A stretch of DNA of 64,000 nucleotides from Pempheris klunzingeri (lineage: Eukaryota > Chordata > Actinopteri > Acropomatiformes > Pempheridae): NCBI RefSeq assembly GCF_042242105.1, contig NC_092020.1, positions 9,756,501-9,820,500 on the forward strand, in the 5' to 3' direction. The translations under genes were made by a program, and so were the position numbers. This document shows, piece by piece, positions 34,325 to 47,229 of the stretch (within the stretch, counting starts at the first letter, position 1; each line of letters starts with the position of its first letter). Below the pieces are notes generated by a model. The model was not told where the DNA came from, ran no database searches, and saw only the letters and a program-made list of their open reading frames with translations.

Positions 34325-34488
34325 ATACTTACCTGGCAGGGGAGATACCATGATCAAGAAGGTGGTTCACCCAGAGCGAGGCTCGGCCATTGCACTGCGG
34401 CCGTGCTGACCTCTGCGAATTCCCCAAATGTGGGAATCTCGACTGCAAAATTTCTGGTAGTGGGGGACTGCGTTCGCGCTCTCCCCTG
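34325..34488 (+). ncRNA. RNU1: U1 snRNA, copy 58
   Basis: Consensus RNA; first of a 1743-bp three-gene block repeated from 36068. Confidence 0.97.
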
Positions 34489-34869
34489 ATCGACATGTCA
34501 AAGAGAAGCAAGATATTCTAGCCGGGCTAGTCTGTTGAGTACTGATTTCTCGTCTCCAAGTTCTGTTGCGGATAGAACAGAAAAGTGGTGATGAACAATT
34601 AGCAAATGTTATCTGTGATGAACAATTAGCAAATGTTGTATGTGATGAACAACAAGTAAATGTTATCTGTGATGAACAATGAGTAAATGTTATCAGTGAT
34701 GAACAATGAGCAAATGCTATATGTGATGAACAATGAGCAAATGATCTGCTCCGGGGGGCGTGGCCGTTTACATGGGCCGGATGGAATTGCCTTTTCTCCT
34801 GTCCTCCCCCCCGTCAGCCTGGGGTCCCGTGTCTGGGAATGGCCTCCAAACCTCTGACACTTGCAACTC

Positions 34870-35033
34870 ATACTTACCTGGCAGGGGAGATACCATGATC
34901 AAGACGGTGGTTCACCCAGAGCGAGGCTCGGCCATTGCACTGCGGCCGTGCTGACCTCTGCGAATTCCCCAAATGTGGGAATCTCGACTGCAAAATTTCT
35001 GGTAGTGGGGGACTGCGTTCGCGCTCTCCCCTG
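34870..35033 (+). ncRNA. RNU1: U1 snRNA, copy 59 (A36C)
   Basis: Stem-loop I loop reads CAAGACGG for CAAGAAGG, inside the U1-70K site. Same change only at 36613. Confidence 0.97.
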
Positions 35034-35522
35034 ATCGACATGTCAAAGAGAAGCAAGATATTCTAGCGGGGCTAGTCTGTTGAGTACTGATTTCTCGTCT
35101 CCAAGTTCTGTCCGCAAAGTGGTGATGAACAATTAGCAAATGTTATCTGTGATGAACAATTCGCAAATGTTGTATGTGATGAACAATTAGCAAATGCTAT
35201 GTGTGATGAACAATTAGCAAATGTTATCTGTGATGTTGTATGTGATGAACAACAAGTAAATGTTATCTGTGATGAACAATGAGTAAATGTTATCAGTGAT
35301 GAACAATGAGCAAATGCTATATGTGATGAACAATTAGCAAATGTTATCTGTGATGAACAATTAGCAAATGTTATCTGTGATGAACAATGAGCAAATGATC
35401 TGCTCCGGGGGGCGTGGCCGTTTACATGGGCCGGATGGAATTGCCTTTTCTCCTCTCCTCCCCCCGTCAGCCTGGGGTCCCGTGTCTGGGAATGGCCTCC
35501 AAACCTCTGACACTTGCAACTC

Positions 35523-35686
35523 ATACTTACCTGGCAGGGGAGATACCATGATCAAGAAGGTGGTTCACCCAGAGCGAGGCTCGGCCATTGCACTGCGGCT
35601 GTGCTGACCTCTGCGAATTCCCCAAATGTGGGAATCTCGACTGCAAAATTTCTGGTAGTGGGGGACTGCGTTCGCGCTCTCCCCTG
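35523..35686 (+). ncRNA. RNU1: U1 snRNA, copy 60 (C78U)
   Basis: GCGGCTGTG; turns the G61-C78 pair of stem II into a G-U wobble. Private to this copy, so it arose after the 1743-bp duplication (partner 37266 lacks it). Confidence 0.97.
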
Positions 35687-36067
35687 ATCGACATGTCAAA
35701 GAGAAGCAAGATATTCTAGCCGGGCTAGTCTGTTGAGTACTGATTTCTCGTCTCCAAGTTCTGTTGCGGATAGAACAGAAAAGTGGTGATGAACAATTAG
35801 CAAATGTTATCTGTGATGAACAATTAGCAAATGTTGTATGTGATGAACAACAAGTAAATGTTATCTGTGATGAACAATGAGTAAATGTTATCAGTGATGA
35901 ACAATGAGCAAATGCTATATGTGATGAACAATGAGCAAATGATCTGCTCCGGGGGGCGTGGCCGTTTACATGGGCCGGATGGAATTGCCTTTTCTCCTGT
36001 CCTCCCCCCCGTCAGCCTGGGGTCCCGTGTCTGGGAATGGCCTCCAAACCTCTGACACTTGCAACTC

Positions 36068-36231
36068 ATACTTACCTGGCAGGGGAGATACCATGATCAA
36101 GAAGGTGGTTCACCCAGAGCGAGGCTCGGCCATTGCACTGCGGCCGTGCTGACCTCTGCGAATTCCCCAAATGTGGGAATCTCGACTGCAAAATTTCTGG
36201 TAGTGGGGGACTGCGTTCGCGCTCTCCCCTG
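36068..36231 (+). ncRNA. RNU1: U1 snRNA, copy 61
   Basis: Consensus RNA, duplicate of 34325. Confidence 0.97.
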
Positions 36232-36612
36232 ATCGACATGTCAAAGAGAAGCAAGATATTCTAGCCGGGCTAGTCTGTTGAGTACTGATTTCTCGTCTCC
36301 AAGTTCTGTTGCGGATAGAACAGAAAAGTGGTGATGAACAATTAGCAAATGTTATCTGTGATGAACAATTAGCAAATGTTGTATGTGATGAACAACAAGT
36401 AAATGTTATCTGTGATGAACAATGAGTAAATGTTATCAGTGATGAACAATGAGCAAATGCTATATGTGATGAACAATGAGCAAATGATCTGCTCCGGGGG
36501 GCGTGGCCGTTTACATGGGCCGGATGGAATTGCCTTTTCTCCTGTCCTCCCCCCCGTCAGCCTGGGGTCCCGTGTCTGGGAATGGCCTCCAAACCTCTGA
36601 CACTTGCAACTC

Positions 36613-36776
36613 ATACTTACCTGGCAGGGGAGATACCATGATCAAGACGGTGGTTCACCCAGAGCGAGGCTCGGCCATTGCACTGCGGCCGTGCTGACCT
36701 CTGCGAATTCCCCAAATGTGGGAATCTCGACTGCAAAATTTCTGGTAGTGGGGGACTGCGTTCGCGCTCTCCCCTG
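36613..36776 (+). ncRNA. RNU1: U1 snRNA, copy 62 (A36C)
   Basis: Loop I variant, duplicate of 34870. Confidence 0.97.
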
Positions 36777-37265
36777 ATCGACATGTCAAAGAGAAGCAAG
36801 ATATTCTAGCGGGGCTAGTCTGTTGAGTACTGATTTCTCGTCTCCAAGTTCTGTCCGCAAAGTGGTGATGAACAATTAGCAAATGTTATCTGTGATGAAC
36901 AATTCGCAAATGTTGTATGTGATGAACAATTAGCAAATGCTATGTGTGATGAACAATTAGCAAATGTTATCTGTGATGTTGTATGTGATGAACAACAAGT
37001 AAATGTTATCTGTGATGAACAATGAGTAAATGTTATCAGTGATGAACAATGAGCAAATGCTATATGTGATGAACAATTAGCAAATGTTATCTGTGATGAA
37101 CAATTAGCAAATGTTATCTGTGATGAACAATGAGCAAATGATCTGCTCCGGGGGGCGTGGCCGTTTACATGGGCCGGATGGAATTGCCTTTTCTCCTCTC
37201 CTCCCCCCGTCAGCCTGGGGTCCCGTGTCTGGGAATGGCCTCCAAACCTCTGACACTTGCAACTC

Positions 37266-37429
37266 ATACTTACCTGGCAGGGGAGATACCATGATCAAGA
37301 AGGTGGTTCACCCAGAGCGAGGCTCGGCCATTGCACTGCGGCCGTGCTGACCTCTGCGAATTCCCCAAATGTGGGAATCTCGACTGCAAAATTTCTGGTA
37401 GTGGGGGACTGCGTTCGCGCTCTCCCCTG
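37266..37429 (+). ncRNA. RNU1: U1 snRNA, copy 63
   Basis: Consensus RNA before a type A unit. Confidence 0.97.
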
Positions 37430-37810
37430 ATCGACATGTCAAAGAGAAGCAAGATATTCTAGCCGGGCTAGTCTGTTGAGTACTGATTTCTCGTCTCCAA
37501 GTTCTGTTGCGGATAGAACAGAAAAGTGGTGATGAACAATTAGCAAATGTTATCTGTGATGAACAATTAGCAAATGTTGTATGTGATGAACAACAAGTAA
37601 ATGTTATCTGTGATGAACAATGAGTAAATGTTATCAGTGATGAACAATGAGCAAATGCTATATGTGATGAACAATGAGCAAATGATCTGCTCCGGGGGGC
37701 GTGGCCGTTTACATGGGCCGGATGGAATTGCCTTTTCTCCTGTCCTCCCCCCCGTCAGCCTGGGGTCCCGTGTCTGGGAATGGCCTCCAAACCTCTGACA
37801 CTTGCAACTC

Positions 37811-37974
37811 ATACTTACCTGGCAGGGGAGATACCATGATCAAGAAGGTGGTTCACCCAGAGCGAGGCTCGGCCATTGCACTGCGGCCGTGCTGACCTCT
37901 GCGAATTCCCCAAATGTGGGAATCTCGACTGCAAAATTTCTGGTAGTGGGGGACTGCGTTCGCGCTCTCCCCTG
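37811..37974 (+). ncRNA. RNU1: U1 snRNA, copy 64
   Basis: Consensus RNA before a 653-bp type B unit. Confidence 0.97.
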
Positions 37975-38463
37975 ATCGACATGTCAAAGAGAAGCAAGAT
38001 ATTCTAGCGGGGCTAGTCTGTTGAGTACTGATTTCTCGTCTCCAAGTTCTGTCCGCAAAGTGGTGATGAACAATTAGCAAATGTTATCTGTGATGAACAA
38101 TTCGCAAATGTTGTATGTGATGAACAATTAGCAAATGCTATGTGTGATGAACAATGAGCAAATGTTATCTGTGATGTTGTATGTGATGAACAACAAGTAA
38201 ATGTTATCTGTGATGAACAATGAGTAAATGTTATCAGTGATGAACAATGAGCAAATGCTATATGTGATGAACAATTAGCAAATGTTATCTGTGATGAACA
38301 ATTAGCAAATGTTATCTGTGATGAACAATGAGCAAATGATCTGCTCCGGGGGGCGTGGCCGTTTACATGGGCCGGATGGAATTGCCTTTTCTCCTCTCCT
38401 CCCCCCGTCAGCCTGGGGTCCCGTGTCTGGGAATGGCCTCCAAACCTCTGACACTTGCAACTC

Positions 38464-38627
38464 ATACTTACCTGGCAGGGGAGATACCATGATCAAGAAG
38501 GTGGTTCACCCAGAGCGAGGCTCGGCCATTGCACTGCGGCCGTGCTGACCTCTGCGAATTCCCCAAATGTGGGAATCTCGACTGCAAAATTTCTGGTAGT
38601 GGGGGACTGCGTTCGCGCTCTCCCCTG
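38464..38627 (+). ncRNA. RNU1: U1 snRNA, copy 65
   Basis: Consensus RNA; the flank has TCGTATCC for TCGTCTCC and a TCTGCAAAG linker, shared only with 41022. Starts a 2558-bp four-gene block. Confidence 0.97.
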
Positions 38628-39143
38628 ATCGACATGTCAAAAAGAAGCAAGATATTCTAGCGGGGCTAGTCTGTTGAGTACTGATTTCTCGTATCCAAGT
38701 TCTGTCTGCAAAGTGGTGATGAACAATTAGCAAATGTTATCTGTGATGAACAATTCGCAAATGTTGTATGTGATGAACAATTAGCAAATGCTATGTGTGA
38801 TGAACAATTAGCAAATGTTATCTGTGATGTTGTATGTGATGAACAACAAGTAAATGTTATCTGTGATGAACAATGAGTAAATGTTATCAGTGATGAACAA
38901 TGAGCAAATGCTATATGTGATGAACAATTAGCAAATGTTATCTGTGATGAACAATTAGCAAATGTTATCTGTGATGAACAATTAGCAAATGTTATCTGTG
39001 ATGAACAATGAGCAAATGATCTGCTCCGGGGGGCGTGGCCGTTTACATGGGCTGGATGGAATTGCCTTTTCTCCTCTCCTCCCCCCGTCAGCCTGGGGTC
39101 CCGTGTCTGGGAATGGCCTCCAAACCTCTGACACTTGCAACTC

Positions 39144-39307
39144 ATACTTACCTGGCAGGGGAGATACCATGATCAAGAAGGTGGTTCACCCAGAGCGAGG
39201 CTCGGCCATTGCACTGCGGCCGTGCTGACCTCTGCGAATTCCCCAAATGTGGGAATCTCGACTGCAAAATTTCTGGTAGTGGGGGACTGCGTTCGCGCTC
39301 TCCCCTG
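39144..39307 (+). ncRNA. RNU1: U1 snRNA, copy 66
   Basis: Consensus RNA, GGGCTGG promoter. Duplicate at 41702. Confidence 0.97.
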
Positions 39308-39688
39308 ATCGACATGTCAAAGAGAAGCAAGATATTCTAGCGGGGCTAGTCTGTTGAGTACTGATTTCTCGTCTCCAAGTTCTGTTGCGGATAGAACAGA
39401 AAAGTGGTGATGAACAATTAGCAAATGTTATCTGTGATGAACAATTAGCAAATGTTGTATGTGATGAACAACAAGTAAATGTTATCTGTGATGAACAATG
39501 AGTAAATGTTATCAGTGATGAACAATGAGCAAATGCTATATGTGATGAACAATGAGCAAATGATCTGCTCCGGGGGGCGTGGCCGTTTACATGGGCCGGA
39601 TGGAATTGCCTTTTCTCCTGTCCTCCCCCCCGTCAGCCTGGGGTCCCGTGTCTGGGAATGGCCTCCAAACCTCTGACACTTGCAACTC

Positions 39689-39852
39689 ATACTTACCTGG
39701 CAGGGGAGATACCATGATCAAGAAGGTGGTTCACCCAGAGCGAGGCTCGGCCATTGCACTGCGGCCGTGCTGACCTCTGCGAATTCCCCAAATGTGGGAA
39801 TCTCGACTGCAAAATTTCTGGTAGTGGGGCACTGCGTTCGCGCTCTCCCCTG
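39689..39852 (+). ncRNA. RNU1: U1 snRNA, copy 67 (G142C)
   Basis: Stem-loop IV variant. Duplicate at 42247. Confidence 0.97.
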
Positions 39853-40341
39853 ATCGACATGTCAAAGAGAAGCAAGATATTCTAGCGGGGCTAGTCTGTT
39901 GAGTACTGATTTCTCGTCTCCAAGTTCTGTCCGCAAAGTGGTGATGAACAATTAGCAAATGTTATCTGTGATGAACAATTCGCAAATGTTGTATGTGATG
40001 AACAATTAGCAAATGCTATGTGTGATGAACAATGAGCAAATGTTATCTGTGATGTTGTATGTGATGAACAACAAGTAAATGTTATCTGTGATGAACAATG
40101 AGTAAATGTTATCAGTGATGAACAATGAGCAAATGCTATATGTGATGAACAATTAGCAAATGTTATCTGTGATGAACAATTAGCAAATGTTATCTGTGAT
40201 GAACAATGAGCAAATGATCTGCTCCGGGGGGCGTGGCCGTTTACATGGGCCGGATGGAATTGCCTTTTCTCCTCTCCTCCCCCCGTCAGCCTGGGGTCCC
40301 GTGTCTGGGAATGGCCTCCAAACCTCTGACACTTGCAACTC

Positions 40342-40505
40342 ATACTTACCTGGCAGGGGAGATACCATGATCAAGAAGGTGGTTCACCCAGAGCGAGGCT
40401 CGGCCATTGCACTGCGGCCGTGCTGACCTCTGCGAATTCCCCAAATGTGGGAATCTCGACTGCAAAATTTCTGGTAGTGGGGGACTGCGTTCGCGCTCTC
40501 CCCTG
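40342..40505 (+). ncRNA. RNU1: U1 snRNA, copy 68
   Basis: Consensus RNA before a 680-bp unit. Duplicate at 42900. Confidence 0.97.
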
Positions 40506-41021
40506 ATCGACATGTCAAAAAGAAGCAAGATATTCTAGCGGGGCTAGTCTGTTGAGTACTGATTTCTCGTCTCCAAGTTCTGTCCGCAAAGTGGTGATGA
40601 ACAATTAGCAAATGTTATCTGTGATGAACAATTCGCAAATGTTGTATGTGATGAACAATTAGCAAATGCTATGTGTGATGAACAATTAGCAAATGTTATC
40701 TGTGATGTTGTATGTGATGAACAACAAGTAAATGTTATCTGTGATGAACAATGAGTAAATGTTATCAGTGATGAACAATGAGCAAATGCTATATGTGATG
40801 AACAATTAGCAAATGTTATCTGTGATGAACAATTAGCAAATGTTATCTGTGATGAACAATGAGCAAATGTTATCTGTGATGAACAATTAGCAAATGATCT
40901 GCTCCGGGGGGCGTGGCCGTTTACATGGGCCGGATGGAATTGCCTTTTCTCCTCTCCTCCCCCCGTCAGCCTGGGGTCCCGTGTCTGGGAATGGCCTCCA
41001 AACCTCTGACACTTGCAACTC

Positions 41022-41185
41022 ATACTTACCTGGCAGGGGAGATACCATGATCAAGAAGGTGGTTCACCCAGAGCGAGGCTCGGCCATTGCACTGCGGCCG
41101 TGCTGACCTCTGCGAATTCCCCAAATGTGGGAATCTCGACTGCAAAATTTCTGGTAGTGGGGGACTGCGTTCGCGCTCTCCCCTG
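41022..41185 (+). ncRNA. RNU1: U1 snRNA, copy 69
   Basis: Consensus RNA with the TCGTATCC flank; duplicate of 38464. Confidence 0.97.
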
Positions 41186-41701
41186 ATCGACATGTCAAAA
41201 AGAAGCAAGATATTCTAGCGGGGCTAGTCTGTTGAGTACTGATTTCTCGTATCCAAGTTCTGTCTGCAAAGTGGTGATGAACAATTAGCAAATGTTATCT
41301 GTGATGAACAATTCGCAAATGTTGTATGTGATGAACAATTAGCAAATGCTATGTGTGATGAACAATTAGCAAATGTTATCTGTGATGTTGTATGTGATGA
41401 ACAACAAGTAAATGTTATCTGTGATGAACAATGAGTAAATGTTATCAGTGATGAACAATGAGCAAATGCTATATGTGATGAACAATTAGCAAATGTTATC
41501 TGTGATGAACAATTAGCAAATGTTATCTGTGATGAACAATTAGCAAATGTTATCTGTGATGAACAATGAGCAAATGATCTGCTCCGGGGGGCGTGGCCGT
41601 TTACATGGGCTGGATGGAATTGCCTTTTCTCCTCTCCTCCCCCCGTCAGCCTGGGGTCCCGTGTCTGGGAATGGCCTCCAAACCTCTGACACTTGCAACT
41701 C

Positions 41702-41865
41702 ATACTTACCTGGCAGGGGAGATACCATGATCAAGAAGGTGGTTCACCCAGAGCGAGGCTCGGCCATTGCACTGCGGCCGTGCTGACCTCTGCGAATTCC
41801 CCAAATGTGGGAATCTCGACTGCAAAATTTCTGGTAGTGGGGGACTGCGTTCGCGCTCTCCCCTG
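41702..41865 (+). ncRNA. RNU1: U1 snRNA, copy 70
   Basis: Consensus RNA, GGGCTGG promoter; hairpin loop downstream reads GCAGATAG, a private change from GCGGATAG. Confidence 0.97.
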
Positions 41866-42246
41866 ATCGACATGTCAAAGAGAAGCAAGATATTCTAGCG
41901 GGGCTAGTCTGTTGAGTACTGATTTCTCGTCTCCAAGTTCTGTTGCAGATAGAACAGAAAAGTGGTGATGAACAATTAGCAAATGTTATCTGTGATGAAC
42001 AATTAGCAAATGTTGTATGTGATGAACAACAAGTAAATGTTATCTGTGATGAACAATGAGTAAATGTTATCAGTGATGAACAATGAGCAAATGCTATATG
42101 TGATGAACAATGAGCAAATGATCTGCTCCGGGGGGCGTGGCCGTTTACATGGGCCGGATGGAATTGCCTTTTCTCCTGTCCTCCCCCCCGTCAGCCTGGG
42201 GTCCCGTGTCTGGGAATGGCCTCCAAACCTCTGACACTTGCAACTC

Positions 42247-42410
42247 ATACTTACCTGGCAGGGGAGATACCATGATCAAGAAGGTGGTTCACCCAGAGCG
42301 AGGCTCGGCCATTGCACTGCGGCCGTGCTGACCTCTGCGAATTCCCCAAATGTGGGAATCTCGACTGCAAAATTTCTGGTAGTGGGGCACTGCGTTCGCG
42401 CTCTCCCCTG
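42247..42410 (+). ncRNA. RNU1: U1 snRNA, copy 71 (G142C)
   Basis: Stem-loop IV variant; duplicate of 39689 and start of a block like 26432-28310. Confidence 0.97.
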
Positions 42411-42899
42411 ATCGACATGTCAAAGAGAAGCAAGATATTCTAGCGGGGCTAGTCTGTTGAGTACTGATTTCTCGTCTCCAAGTTCTGTCCGCAAAGTGGT
42501 GATGAACAATTAGCAAATGTTATCTGTGATGAACAATTCGCAAATGTTGTATGTGATGAACAATTAGCAAATGCTATGTGTGATGAACAATGAGCAAATG
42601 TTATCTGTGATGTTGTATGTGATGAACAACAAGTAAATGTTATCTGTGATGAACAATGAGTAAATGTTATCAGTGATGAACAATGAGCAAATGCTATATG
42701 TGATGAACAATTAGCAAATGTTATCTGTGATGAACAATTAGCAAATGTTATCTGTGATGAACAATGAGCAAATGATCTGCTCCGGGGGGCGTGGCCGTTT
42801 ACATGGGCCGGATGGAATTGCCTTTTCTCCTCTCCTCCCCCCGTCAGCCTGGGGTCCCGTGTCTGGGAATGGCCTCCAAACCTCTGACACTTGCAACTC

Positions 42900-43063
42900 A
42901 TACTTACCTGGCAGGGGAGATACCATGATCAAGAAGGTGGTTCACCCAGAGCGAGGCTCGGCCATTGCACTGCGGCCGTGCTGACCTCTGCGAATTCCCC
43001 AAATGTGGGAATCTCGACTGCAAAATTTCTGGTAGTGGGGGACTGCGTTCGCGCTCTCCCCTG
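42900..43063 (+). ncRNA. RNU1: U1 snRNA, copy 72
   Basis: Consensus RNA with AAAAAGAAG 3' box before a 680-bp unit. Confidence 0.97.
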
Positions 43064-43579
43064 ATCGACATGTCAAAAAGAAGCAAGATATTCTAGCGGG
43101 GCTAGTCTGTTGAGTACTGATTTCTCGTCTCCAAGTTCTGTCCGCAAAGTGGTGATGAACAATTAGCAAATGTTATCTGTGATGAACAATTCGCAAATGT
43201 TGTATGTGATGAACAATTAGCAAATGCTATGTGTGATGAACAATTAGCAAATGTTATCTGTGATGTTGTATGTGATGAACAACAAGTAAATGTTATCTGT
43301 GATGAACAATGAGTAAATGTTATCAGTGATGAACAATGAGCAAATGCTATATGTGATGAACAATTAGCAAATGTTATCTGTGATGAACAATTAGCAAATG
43401 TTATCTGTGATGAACAATGAGCAAATGTTATCTGTGATGAACAATTAGCAAATGATCTGCTCCGGGGGGCGTGGCCGTTTACATGGGCCGGATGGAATTG
43501 CCTTTTCTCCTCTCCTCCCCCCGTCAGCCTGGGGTCCCGTGTCTGGGAATGGCCTCCAAACCTCTGACACTTGCAACTC

Positions 43580-43743
43580 ATACTTACCTGGCAGGGGAGA
43601 TACCATGATCAAGAAGGTGGTTCACCCAGAGCGAGGCTCGGCCATTGCACTGCGGCCGTGCTGACCTCTGCGAATTCCCCAAATGTGGGAATCTCGACTG
43701 CAAAATTTCTGGTAGTGGGGGACTGCGTTCGCGCTCTCCCCTG
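43580..43743 (+). ncRNA. RNU1: U1 snRNA, copy 73
   Basis: Consensus RNA before a type A unit. Confidence 0.97.
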
Positions 43744-44124
43744 ATCGACATGTCAAAGAGAAGCAAGATATTCTAGCGGGGCTAGTCTGTTGAGTACTGA
43801 TTTCTCGTCTCCAAGTTCTGTTGCGGATAGAACAGAAAAGTGGTGATGAACAATTAGCAAATGTTATCTGTGATGAACAATTAGCAAATGTTGTATGTGA
43901 TGAACAACAAGTAAATGTTATCTGTGATGAACAATGAGTAAATGTTATCAGTGATGAACAATGAGCAAATGCTATATGTGATGAACAATGAGCAAATGAT
44001 CTGCTCCGGGGGGCGTGGCCGTTTACATGGGCCGGATGGAATTGCCTTTTCTCCTGTCCTCCCCCCCGTCAGCCTGGGGTCCCGTGTCTGGGAATGGCCT
44101 CCAAACCTCTGACACTTGCAACTC

Positions 44125-44288
44125 ATACTTACCTGGCAGGGGAGATACCATGATCAAGAAGGTGGTTCACCCAGAGCGAGGCTCAGCCATTGCACTGCGG
44201 CCGTGCTGACCTCTGCGAATTCCCCAAATGTGGGAATCTCGACTGCAAAATTTCTGGTAGTGGGGCACTGCGTTCGCGCTCTCCCCTG
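44125..44288 (+). ncRNA. RNU1: U1 snRNA, copy 74 (G61A, G142C)
   Basis: Double variant; first of a 1743-bp block repeated from 45868. The 545-bp unit after it has a different minisatellite order from other 545-bp units (no GAACAACAAG member). Confidence 0.97.
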
Positions 44289-44669
44289 ATCGACATGTCA
44301 AAGAGAAGCAAGATATTCTAGCCGGGCTAGTCTGTTGAGTACTGATTTCTCGTCTCCAAGTTCTGTTGCGGATAGAACAGAAAAGTGGTGATGAACAATT
44401 AGCAAATGTTATCTGTGATGAACAATGAGTAAATGTTATCAGTGATGAACAATGAGCAAATGCTATATGTGATGAACAATTAGCAAATGTTATCTGTGAT
44501 GAACAATTAGCAAATGTTATCTGTGATGAACAATGAGCAAATGATCTGCTCCGGGGGGCGTGGCCGTTTACATGGGCCGGATGGAATTGCCTTTTCTCCT
44601 GTCCTCCCCCCCGTCAGCCTGGGGTCCCGTGTCTGGGAATGGCCTCCAAACCTCTGACACTTGCAACTC

Positions 44670-44833
44670 ATACTTACCTGGCAGGGGAGATACCATGATC
44701 AAGAAGGTGGTTCACCCAGAGCGAGGCTCGGCCATTGCACTGCGGCCGTGCTGACCTCTGCGAATTCCCCAAATGTGGGAATCTCGACTGCAAAATTTCT
44801 GGTAGTGGGGGACTGCGTTCGCGCTCTCCCCTG
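44670..44833 (+). ncRNA. RNU1: U1 snRNA, copy 75
   Basis: Consensus RNA; duplicate at 46413. Confidence 0.97.
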
Positions 44834-45322
44834 ATCGACATGTCAAAGAGAAGCAAGATATTCTAGCGGGGCTAGTCTGTTGAGTACTGATTTCTCGTCT
44901 CCAAGTTCTGTCCGCAAAGTGGTGATGAACAATTAGCAAATGTTATCTGTGATGAACAATTCGCAAATGTTGTATGTGATGAACAATTAGCAAATGCTAT
45001 GTGTGATGAACAATTAGCAAATGTTATCTGTGATGTTGTATGTGATGAACAACAAGTAAATGTTATCTGTGATGAACAATGAGTAAATGTTATCAGTGAT
45101 GAACAATGAGCAAATGCTATATGTGATGAACAATTAGCAAATGTTATCTGTGATGAACAATTAGCAAATGTTATCTGTGATGAACAATGAGCAAATGATC
45201 TGCTCCGGGGGGCGTGGCCGTTTACATGGGCCGGATGGAATTGCCTTTTCTCCTCTCCTCCCCCCGTCAGCCTGGGGTCCCGTGTCTGGGAATGGCCTCC
45301 AAACCTCTGACACTTGCAACTC

Positions 45323-45486
45323 ATACTTACCTGGCAGGGGAGATACCATGATCAAGAAGGTGGTTCACCCAGAGCGAGGCTCGGCCATTGCACTGCGGCC
45401 GTGCTGACCTCTGCGAATTCCCCAATTGTGGGAATCTCGACTGCAAAATTTCTGGTAGTGGGGGACTGCGTTCGCGCTCTCCCCTG
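45323..45486 (+). ncRNA. RNU1: U1 snRNA, copy 76 (A104U)
   Basis: Stem-loop III loop reads CCCCAATTGTGGG for CCCCAAATGTGGG. Same only at 47066. Confidence 0.97.
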
Positions 45487-45867
45487 ATCGACATGTCAAA
45501 GAGAAGCAAGATATTCTAGCCGGGCTAGTCTGTTGAGTACTGATTTCTCGTCTCCAAGTTCTGTTGCGGATAGAACAGAAAAGTGGTGATGAACAATTAG
45601 CAAATGTTATCTGTGATGAACAATTAGCAAATGTTGTATGTGATGAACAACAAGTAAATGTTATCTGTGATGAACAATGAGTAAATGTTATCAGTGATGA
45701 ACAATGAGCAAATGCTATATGTGATGAACAATGAGCAAATGATCTGCTCCGGGGGGCGTGGCCGTTTACATGGGCCGGATGGAATTGCCTTTTCTCCTGT
45801 CCTCCCCCCCGTCAGCCTGGGGTCCCGTGTCTGGGAATGGCCTCCAAACCTCTGACACTTGCAACTC

Positions 45868-46031
45868 ATACTTACCTGGCAGGGGAGATACCATGATCAA
45901 GAAGGTGGTTCACCCAGAGCGAGGCTCAGCCATTGCACTGCGGCCGTGCTGACCTCTGCGAATTCCCCAAATGTGGGAATCTCGACTGCAAAATTTCTGG
46001 TAGTGGGGCACTGCGTTCGCGCTCTCCCCTG
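45868..46031 (+). ncRNA. RNU1: U1 snRNA, copy 77 (G61A, G142C)
   Basis: Duplicate of 44125, same altered minisatellite order downstream. Confidence 0.97.
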
Positions 46032-46412
46032 ATCGACATGTCAAAGAGAAGCAAGATATTCTAGCCGGGCTAGTCTGTTGAGTACTGATTTCTCGTCTCC
46101 AAGTTCTGTTGCGGATAGAACAGAAAAGTGGTGATGAACAATTAGCAAATGTTATCTGTGATGAACAATGAGTAAATGTTATCAGTGATGAACAATGAGC
46201 AAATGCTATATGTGATGAACAATTAGCAAATGTTATCTGTGATGAACAATTAGCAAATGTTATCTGTGATGAACAATGAGCAAATGATCTGCTCCGGGGG
46301 GCGTGGCCGTTTACATGGGCCGGATGGAATTGCCTTTTCTCCTGTCCTCCCCCCCGTCAGCCTGGGGTCCCGTGTCTGGGAATGGCCTCCAAACCTCTGA
46401 CACTTGCAACTC

Positions 46413-46576
46413 ATACTTACCTGGCAGGGGAGATACCATGATCAAGAAGGTGGTTCACCCAGAGCGAGGCTCGGCCATTGCACTGCGGCCGTGCTGACCT
46501 CTGCGAATTCCCCAAATGTGGGAATCTCGACTGCAAAATTTCTGGTAGTGGGGGACTGCGTTCGCGCTCTCCCCTG
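46413..46576 (+). ncRNA. RNU1: U1 snRNA, copy 78
   Basis: Consensus RNA, duplicate of 44670. Confidence 0.97.
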
Positions 46577-47065
46577 ATCGACATGTCAAAGAGAAGCAAG
46601 ATATTCTAGCGGGGCTAGTCTGTTGAGTACTGATTTCTCGTCTCCAAGTTCTGTCCGCAAAGTGGTGATGAACAATTAGCAAATGTTATCTGTGATGAAC
46701 AATTCGCAAATGTTGTATGTGATGAACAATTAGCAAATGCTATGTGTGATGAACAATTAGCAAATGTTATCTGTGATGTTGTATGTGATGAACAACAAGT
46801 AAATGTTATCTGTGATGAACAATGAGTAAATGTTATCAGTGATGAACAATGAGCAAATGCTATATGTGATGAACAATTAGCAAATGTTATCTGTGATGAA
46901 CAATTAGCAAATGTTATCTGTGATGAACAATGAGCAAATGATCTGCTCCGGGGGGCGTGGCCGTTTACATGGGCCGGATGGAATTGCCTTTTCTCCTCTC
47001 CTCCCCCCGTCAGCCTGGGGTCCCGTGTCTGGGAATGGCCTCCAAACCTCTGACACTTGCAACTC

Positions 47066-47229
47066 ATACTTACCTGGCAGGGGAGATACCATGATCAAGA
47101 AGGTGGTTCACCCAGAGCGAGGCTCGGCCATTGCACTGCGGCCGTGCTGACCTCTGCGAATTCCCCAATTGTGGGAATCTCGACTGCAAAATTTCTGGTA
47201 GTGGGGGACTGCGTTCGCGCTCTCCCCTG
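47066..47229 (+). ncRNA. RNU1: U1 snRNA, copy 79 (A104U)
   Basis: Stem-loop III loop variant, duplicate of 45323. Confidence 0.97.
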
